A stretch of DNA of 64,000 bases from RGIG9060 sp036307825 (lineage in GTDB: Bacteria > Spirochaetota > Spirochaetia > Treponematales > Treponemataceae). Both the position numbers and the translations under genes were made by a program. The notes beneath the pieces are model-generated. The model had not been told where the DNA came from. It saw only the letters and a list, made by a program, of their open reading frames with translations, and did no database searches. The DNA is taken from contig JAXJWW010000082.1 in NCBI GenBank assembly GCA_036307825.1, forward strand, positions 12,691 through 76,690, in the 5' to 3' direction. Positions 60,745-64,000 of this stretch are shown piece after piece; within the stretch, counting starts at the first letter, position 1; every line of letters begins with the position of its first letter.

Positions 60745-62136
60745 TTATCGTTTTAAGTTCATAACTGTATCTAACAATGTATCTGCAGTTTGAATTGTTT
60801 TTGAACTTGCTTGGAAACCTCTTTGTGTTACAATCATATCTGTAAATTGTTCTGTAAGGTCAACGTTTGACATTTCCAAAGCACCTGCTAACATTGAACC
60901 TTTACCAGCAATTCCTGAAGTTCCGATATTTGCCATACCAGAGTTGTTTGATTCAACATAAGTGTTATCACCAGCTTTTTCAAGACCACCTTGGTTAGCG
61001 AAAGTTGCTAAAGCAATTTGTCCGATAGTTCTGTTTGTTCCGTTTGAATAAACACCTGTGATAATTCCGCTTGAATCAATTTTGAAGTTATCAAGATATC
61101 CCATTGTGTATCCGTCTTGGTAATAAGCTTTTGTAGAACTTGAAGATGCACTCTGAGTGATTGTGTTCTTCTGGCTTCCGATTGTTCCAAGATTGATGTT
61201 CAATGTTTGACGAGTAGGATTACCAGCTTCGTCTGGGTTTGCTCCAATTACATTGAAAGAAGTTTGTAAAACAATCTGTCCTTCTGGATTTGTTAAATTT
61301 CCAGCTGAGTCTGTTACAGAAAGCAATGAACCGTTGTTATCAAAGTTTACAAGGAAAGTATTTCCTTGTCCGTCAGTTGTACCCAATCCAACACGAGTTT
61401 GTGATTCATCAGCCATATCAGGATCGATAGTTACTGTTGCTTGCCATTGGTTAGGATTTCCAACTACTCTTGTAAAAGAAACATTCAACATGTGTTCGTT
61501 ACCGAAACTGTCATAAATTTTTTGTTCAGTTGCCCAAGTTCCTTTTGCAACATCTTCTGGGCTTGCACCTTCCAAAATTTCAGGTGTGTTTTTGTTTAAG
61601 TTACAAGCAAAGTTTACATTTTCAGTTGCTTTTGCTGGATCTTTTGAACCTACAGGAATGATAAGATCTTCTGTGCTTCCTGCTGTTTGTAAAACCATTT
61701 GTCCGTTAATTTCTTCTGCCATCCAACCTTGAACTCTCATACCATTTGCAGGATTTACTAAAGTTCCTTCACTATCAAGACTAAATGCACCAGCTCTTGT
61801 GTAAAATGATTCTTCACCATTTTTCATGATAAAAAATCCATTTCCTTGAATAGCAACATCAGTTGAAACACCAGTTGTTTGTAAGTTACCTTGTGTAAAA
61901 ACTGTATCGATAGCAGCAACTGTTACACCAAGTCCAACTTCTTTAGGGTTTACACCACCAACTTCAGTTGTAGGACTTGCAGCTCCAGACATCTGTTGTG
62001 AAATCATATCTTGAAAATTAACACGACCTCGTTTGAATCCTGTTGTGTTTACGTTGGCAACGTTGTTACCGATAACATCAAGTCTTGTTTGGTGGTTTTG
62101 CATTCCGGAAACACCGGCGTAAAGTGATCTCATCAT
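60745..62136 (-). CDS. flgE: Flagellar hook protein FlgE
   Basis: 463 residues. The N-terminal rod-type motif MMRSLYAGVSGMQNHQTRLD and IGNNVANVNTTGFK, and the C-terminal TQRGFQASSKTIQTADTLLD, are typical. Lys165 and Cys178 (in SKDPAKATENVNFAC, 13 apart) match the pair that forms the lysinoalanine crosslink in the Treponema denticola hook, so subunits are probably covalently linked. It follows flgD by 22 bp and has a CGAGGA site. Confidence 0.97.
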   Translation of the reverse strand: MMRSLYAGVSGMQNHQTRLDVIGNNVANVNTTGFKRGRVNFQDMISQQMSGAASPTTEVGGVNPKEVGLGVTVAAIDTVFTQGNLQTTGVSTDVAIQGNGFFIMKNGEESFYTRAGAFSLDSEGTLVNPANGMRVQGWMAEEINGQMVLQTAGSTEDLIIPVGSKDPAKATENVNFACNLNKNTPEILEGASPEDVAKGTWATEQKIYDSFGNEHMLNVSFTRVVGNPNQWQATVTIDPDMADESQTRVGLGTTDGQGNTFLVNFDNNGSLLSVTDSAGNLTNPEGQIVLQTSFNVIGANPDEAGNPTRQTLNINLGTIGSQKNTITQSASSSSTKAYYQDGYTMGYLDNFKIDSSGIITGVYSNGTNRTIGQIALATFANQGGLEKAGDNTYVESNNSGMANIGTSGIAGKGSMLAGALEMSNVDLTEQFTDMIVTQRGFQASSKTIQTADTLLDTVMNLKR

Positions 62137-62158
62137 AATCTATATCCTCGTTATTTTC

Positions 62159-62593
62159 TTAGTATACTCTTTGAACTTGAGCCATGTCGTACAACATGCC
62201 ATTTACTTCAACACGAGGATTTGCACCTCTAGTTGCTCCATTTACAACACCACTTACCAACTGACCAGCAACATCAATATCAACTGTTTTACCAATTACA
62301 TTAACAGCTTCTGATGAATTCATCATATTAGCAAGTTTAGTAAATTCTGCACTCATATTTGTCATTTGCTCAAGAGATGAGAACTGTGCCATCTGAGCAA
62401 TAAACTGAGTATTTTCCATTGGACTTGTTGGATCTTGATTTGCAAGCTGAGCCAACAATAATTTCAAAAAATCATCCTTGCCTAATTCTTGACTTGCTGT
62501 ACGTCCGTTTACTGCAATACTTTTGTTGTATGAGTTTACTGCATTTTGTGTTTGTAACTTTTCTGTAGCACTCATTGTAGTATTAATATTCAT
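62159..62593 (-). CDS. flgD: Flagellar hook capping protein FlgD
   Basis: 144 residues from ATG 62593 (AGAGGGTG site); a longer upstream frame is rejected. The conserved GKDDFLKLLLAQLANQDPTS and ENTQFIAQMAQFSSLEQMTN are present, followed by a short C-terminal part (SEAVNVIGKTVDIDVAGQLV). The usual FlgD-Ig and Tudor-like domains are missing or reduced, giving a protein at the short end for the family. It caps the growing hook so that FlgE can add. Confidence 0.94.
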   Translation of the reverse strand: MNINTTMSATEKLQTQNAVNSYNKSIAVNGRTASQELGKDDFLKLLLAQLANQDPTSPMENTQFIAQMAQFSSLEQMTNMSAEFTKLANMMNSSEAVNVIGKTVDIDVAGQLVSGVVNGATRGANPRVEVNGMLYDMAQVQRVY

Positions 62594-62674
62594 AACACAC
62601 CCTCTAAATAAATTCTCTTGTACAATACTTATCGACAAACAGAAATAAAACTTTCGCAAAAAAAAATATTTTTT

Positions 62675-64000
62675 TTATGCCATCATATTTATCAGAGATG
62701 AACCATACGCGATTGTATCTCTAACCAATTCCATTCCGTAAGAATCTTCAACATATTCTGATAAATTTTGTTCATAAGCAAAGCCATGAAAATTTCTTGA
62801 ATCATCAAAATTTGAAGAATTTTCGTTACTATTCCCAGACCATGATAAATCAAATCCAGAAGTTTCAAATCCACTTGAATTAAAAGCTTGTTTCAAAGCA
62901 TCCATACTAGATTTAAAAGCATCGTAGGCTTCTTTTGTTGCAACTACGATTTTACCTGCAATTAACTTGTCGGAAAGTTCAAGCTGAATCTTAACATTCC
63001 CTAATTCATCTGGATTTAAAACCAAATTGATAGTTCCACTATTGTTGTCTTTTAACACCATTGAACCCGCTTTTACAAATTCGTAAGCGTTATTTTGAAT
63101 TTCTGAAGATAACATAGCAGAAAAATTTGAATTCTGAACTGATGCTTGACTAACTGTTCCTTCAAATTGGATATTTTGCTGCGCATTTGGAGTAAGATTC
63201 ATTGACATTTGAGCAGAATTATCACTTGTTTGTGTAATTGAAGTAACAAAATTTCCTTGCTCTTTTGCTTCAGCTGAAACAGTTCTTTCGTCAATAACAG
63301 ATATTATAGGTTGATTTTTTTTCTCTCCTACTTTTTCTGTTTTTGAAAAATCTAATGAAATTTCATTTGAAACTTCGTCCTGTGGTAAAGTTTGCATTTC
63401 TACAACTTTAGAATTTTCATTTTGACCATTCAAAACTGACATCAAAACATCTTCTGAAAAATCTTCATCTTTAGAAATTTCTTTTTCACTTTCTGCAACT
63501 AATTCTGAATCTACAAACAAAGATTCTGTTTTTTCAGTTTCTGATGAATTTTCCAAAACCAAATCTTTTAAATCAATTTTTTCTGATTCAAGATTGATAG
63601 GTAAAATTTCTTCTACATTTTCTGAGAAACTTATAATTTCTTCTGAAACAACATCCTGCAAAATAACGTCTTCTGAAATTTCTTCTGATTTTGCTAACAA
63701 ATCTTCAAATTCAATAGTAAAATCACCAAGTTTTGTCTCTGTGTCAAGATCCTGATTTTCTAAAAGAGATTTTACATCCAAATTTATTGATTCAGAATTA
63801 AAATCATCTTTTACAGAAAATTTTTCATCGCTTTCATGAGAATTTGTTTCTTTTTTTCCTTCCGTGGTGGGTTGAGTTGATTTTTGCTCTGGCTCAACTT
63901 TTTTACCAGATGAAGATGATTCATCTAATTCCTTTTGAGCCTTGCGTAATGCAACTTCAAATGAAGATTCGTCCTGAGAAGAACGACTCACTCCTTGAGA
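62675..64000 (-). CDS. fliK: Flagellar hook-length control protein FliK, N-terminus cut by window edge
   Basis: At least 441 residues; the frame stays open to the right edge and the first in-window GTG (63991) abuts an AAGGA with no spacing, so the true start probably lies outside. The first 300 residues are Ser/Glu/Asp-rich and likely disordered, the ruler part. The C-terminal Flg_hook domain has NLVLNPDELGNVKIQLELSD and AFKSSMDALKQAFNSSGFE. It measures hook length and signals FlhB. Confidence 0.88.
   Translation of the reverse strand, partial: SQGVSRSSQDESSFEVALRKAQKELDESSSSGKKVEPEQKSTQPTTEGKKETNSHESDEKFSVKDDFNSESINLDVKSLLENQDLDTETKLGDFTIEFEDLLAKSEEISEDVILQDVVSEEIISFSENVEEILPINLESEKIDLKDLVLENSSETEKTESLFVDSELVAESEKEISKDEDFSEDVLMSVLNGQNENSKVVEMQTLPQDEVSNEISLDFSKTEKVGEKKNQPIISVIDERTVSAEAKEQGNFVTSITQTSDNSAQMSMNLTPNAQQNIQFEGTVSQASVQNSNFSAMLSSEIQNNAYEFVKAGSMVLKDNNSGTINLVLNPDELGNVKIQLELSDKLIAGKIVVATKEAYDAFKSSMDALKQAFNSSGFETSGFDLSWSGNSNENSSNFDDSRNFHGFAYEQNLSEYVEDSYGMELVRDTIAYGSSLINMMA

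Noticed and set aside
1..64000. tRNA, rRNA or riboswitch genes
   Set aside because: Intergenic regions were scanned by eye for T-loop, CCA-end and known aptamer cores; none was recognised. A covariance-model search would be decisive.

Overview
The window is AT-rich bacterial chromosome, and its gene content and order point to a spirochete, most likely a low-GC Treponema. The main evidence is a long flagellar operon in treponemal order (fliK-flgD-flgE ... flbD-motA-motB-fliL-fliM-fliY-fliO-fliP-fliQ-fliR-flhB-flhA-flhF-flhG-orf-fliA). Supporting it are a GreA with a very large N-terminal extension, a hook protein with the spirochete Lys/Cys crosslink pair, and cmk lying directly before rpsA. 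Almost everything is on the minus strand. Only 12088-17992 (a TPR protein, greA and a von Willebrand factor A protein) is on the plus strand. No rRNA, tRNA, insertion sequence, prophage or CRISPR array was recognised.

Region by region (minus-strand genes named in transcription order). 1-11905: rpe, two exported envelope proteins, a membrane TPR protein, recA, folK, scpA, scpB, a pseudouridine synthase, cmk, rpsA, then an AAA+/Fis regulator without the sigma-54 GAFTGA loop and a membrane TPR protein cut by the window edge. 12088-17992: the plus-strand block, driven by two near-consensus promoters, the nearer of which would give an almost leaderless mRNA. 18049-18110: a bidirectional terminator. 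18121-27249: rpsO (with a structured leader), pnp, an M16 peptidase, dut, two LptF/LptG-family permeases, tgt and a HEAT-repeat protein. 27441-33141: an accessory block of a stand-alone C39 peptidase, secreted proteins and lipoproteins of unknown function, a small HTH protein, three copies of a short leader ORF with a strong ribosome binding site, and two promoter-like sites containing G6 tracts. 33260-40335: rimP-nusA-infB-rbfA-truB-ribF, preceded by a nearly perfect 159-bp tandem duplication packed with hairpins. 40807-64000: flagellar and motility genes.

The flagellar block builds the periplasmic flagellum: export gate (FliO/P/Q/R, FlhA/B), switch (FliM/FliY), stator (MotA/B, FliL, FlbD), hook (FlgD/E, FliK), number and placement control (FlhF/FlhG) and sigma-28 (FliA). 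Here the operon is interrupted after flgE by a terminator and two metabolic genes (an iron-sulfur aldo/keto reductase and a histidine phosphatase). Promoter-like sequences, including a possible sigma-28 site, lie just before flbD where transcription would need to restart.

The strongest candidates for undescribed biology are the accessory block at 27.4-33.2 kb, the hairpin-rich tandem duplication in the nusA-infB operon leader, and an apparent AUU start codon on fliO. All functional statements come from reading motifs by eye; no database search or folding was run.
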